Shown here one piece after another: positions 5,678 to 5,937 of a stretch of DNA of 5,937 bases. How positions within the stretch are numbered: the stretch's first letter is position 1; each line of letters starts with the position of its first letter. Made by a program: the position numbers and the translations under genes. Below the pieces are notes generated by a model, which saw only the letters and a program-made list of their open reading frames with translations, was not told the origin of the DNA and made no database searches. Source of the DNA: Candidatus Tenebribacter mawsonii (lineage in GTDB: Bacteria; Cloacimonadota; Cloacimonadia; Cloacimonadales; TCS61); contig JAVCCD010000121.1 of the NCBI GenBank assembly GCA_030765665.1, positions 1-5,937 on the forward strand, read 5' to 3'.

Positions 5678-5937
5678 ATCATCCCCCCTAAATAAATCTC
5701 CTTTCCCAAAAAACTCTGTTATTTCAAAATAAATTTCTATCCTTTTGTCTTTATTAACTTCAATTAAGAATTTGTCAAAATATTTATCTTCTGCTGGTAT
5801 AAGTGATTGCCGGATAAACGTCCAATCCACATTTCTAACACCAAATCTATCAGCTAAATAATCATTTTCAGCTGCTACTCACTCTTCCATATTTCCAGCA
5901 TCTTTAATTACGATCGCATCTTCAAATGAATTGCCTG
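5201..5937 (-). pseudogene. Two-domain nuclease gene interrupted by one in-frame TGA (5' end beyond window)
   Basis: Read from the right edge, the frame gives GNSFEDAIVIKDAGNMEE, then TGA (5881-5879), then VAAENDYLADRFGVRNVDWT and on to IEIYFEITEFFG, before entering the nuclease domain. Both sides of the TGA match one small family as I recall it: an N-terminal '(S)xEDAIVI' segment, a 'GVxAEYxYL' segment, and a closing 'YFDIxxFFG'. The TGA falls exactly where that family has the Gly of GV, and GGA to TGA is a single-base change. The likely reading is a nonsense mutation separating the first codons from the rest. Only a few N-terminal codons should lie outside the window. A special genetic code is unlikely because ligA and the other genes use GGN for glycine throughout, and ligA itself stops at TGA. 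A sequencing error would also explain it. Confidence 0.6.

Noticed and set aside
5201..5937. Alternative genetic code (TGA as glycine) for this organism
   Set aside because: Glycines in all other genes are GGN, ligA ends at TGA at a normal C-terminal position, and no other in-frame TGA is needed anywhere.

Overview
AT-rich bacterial DNA in which every supportable gene lies on the minus strand, so the window reads from right to left. The one gene recognised with certainty is ligA, the NAD+-dependent replicative DNA ligase. Its domain Ia carries a 'SDFEFD' signature of the kind I associate with Bacteroidetes and related (FCB) bacteria. With the low GC this suggests an FCB-type or similar low-GC anaerobe, but that is a guess from one gene. 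No tRNA, rRNA, CRISPR array, transposase or phage gene was seen.

Layout in transcription order. (1) 5937-5201: a reading frame entering from the right edge, with a small N-terminal domain ending in 'YFEITEFFG' followed by a PD-(D/E)XK nuclease-like domain. It is interrupted by one in-frame TGA (5881-5879), and a strong internal ribosome binding site precedes an ATG at 5677 that could still express the nuclease part alone. (2) 5200-4927: intergenic, with a weak terminator, an imperfect hairpin and a possible short gene remnant. (3) 4926-2941: ligA, complete, 661 aa when started at the ATG that has a good ribosome binding site. (4) 2914-358: a tightly packed, probably co-transcribed string of small unknown genes. 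It comprises a 41-aa TerB-like microprotein, two tandem paralogues of 185 and 171 aa with Asp/Glu tails, a doubtful 24-aa frame, and two adjacent helical-repeat proteins of 272 and 127 aa sharing a 'DKxWA' repeat of about 36 residues. (5) 214-1: the start of another unknown protein that runs off the left edge.

How they fit together. LigA seals nicks in replication and repair. The genes behind it follow at short spacing (26, 11, 33, about 110 and 0 bp) and look like accessory genes that share or follow the ligA transcript. Tandem divergent paralogues, a TerB-like fragment, solenoid repeats and a decaying nuclease gene are what one often sees in conflict, immunity or stress islands. Nothing in the sequence proves such a function, and I assign none to the unknown genes.
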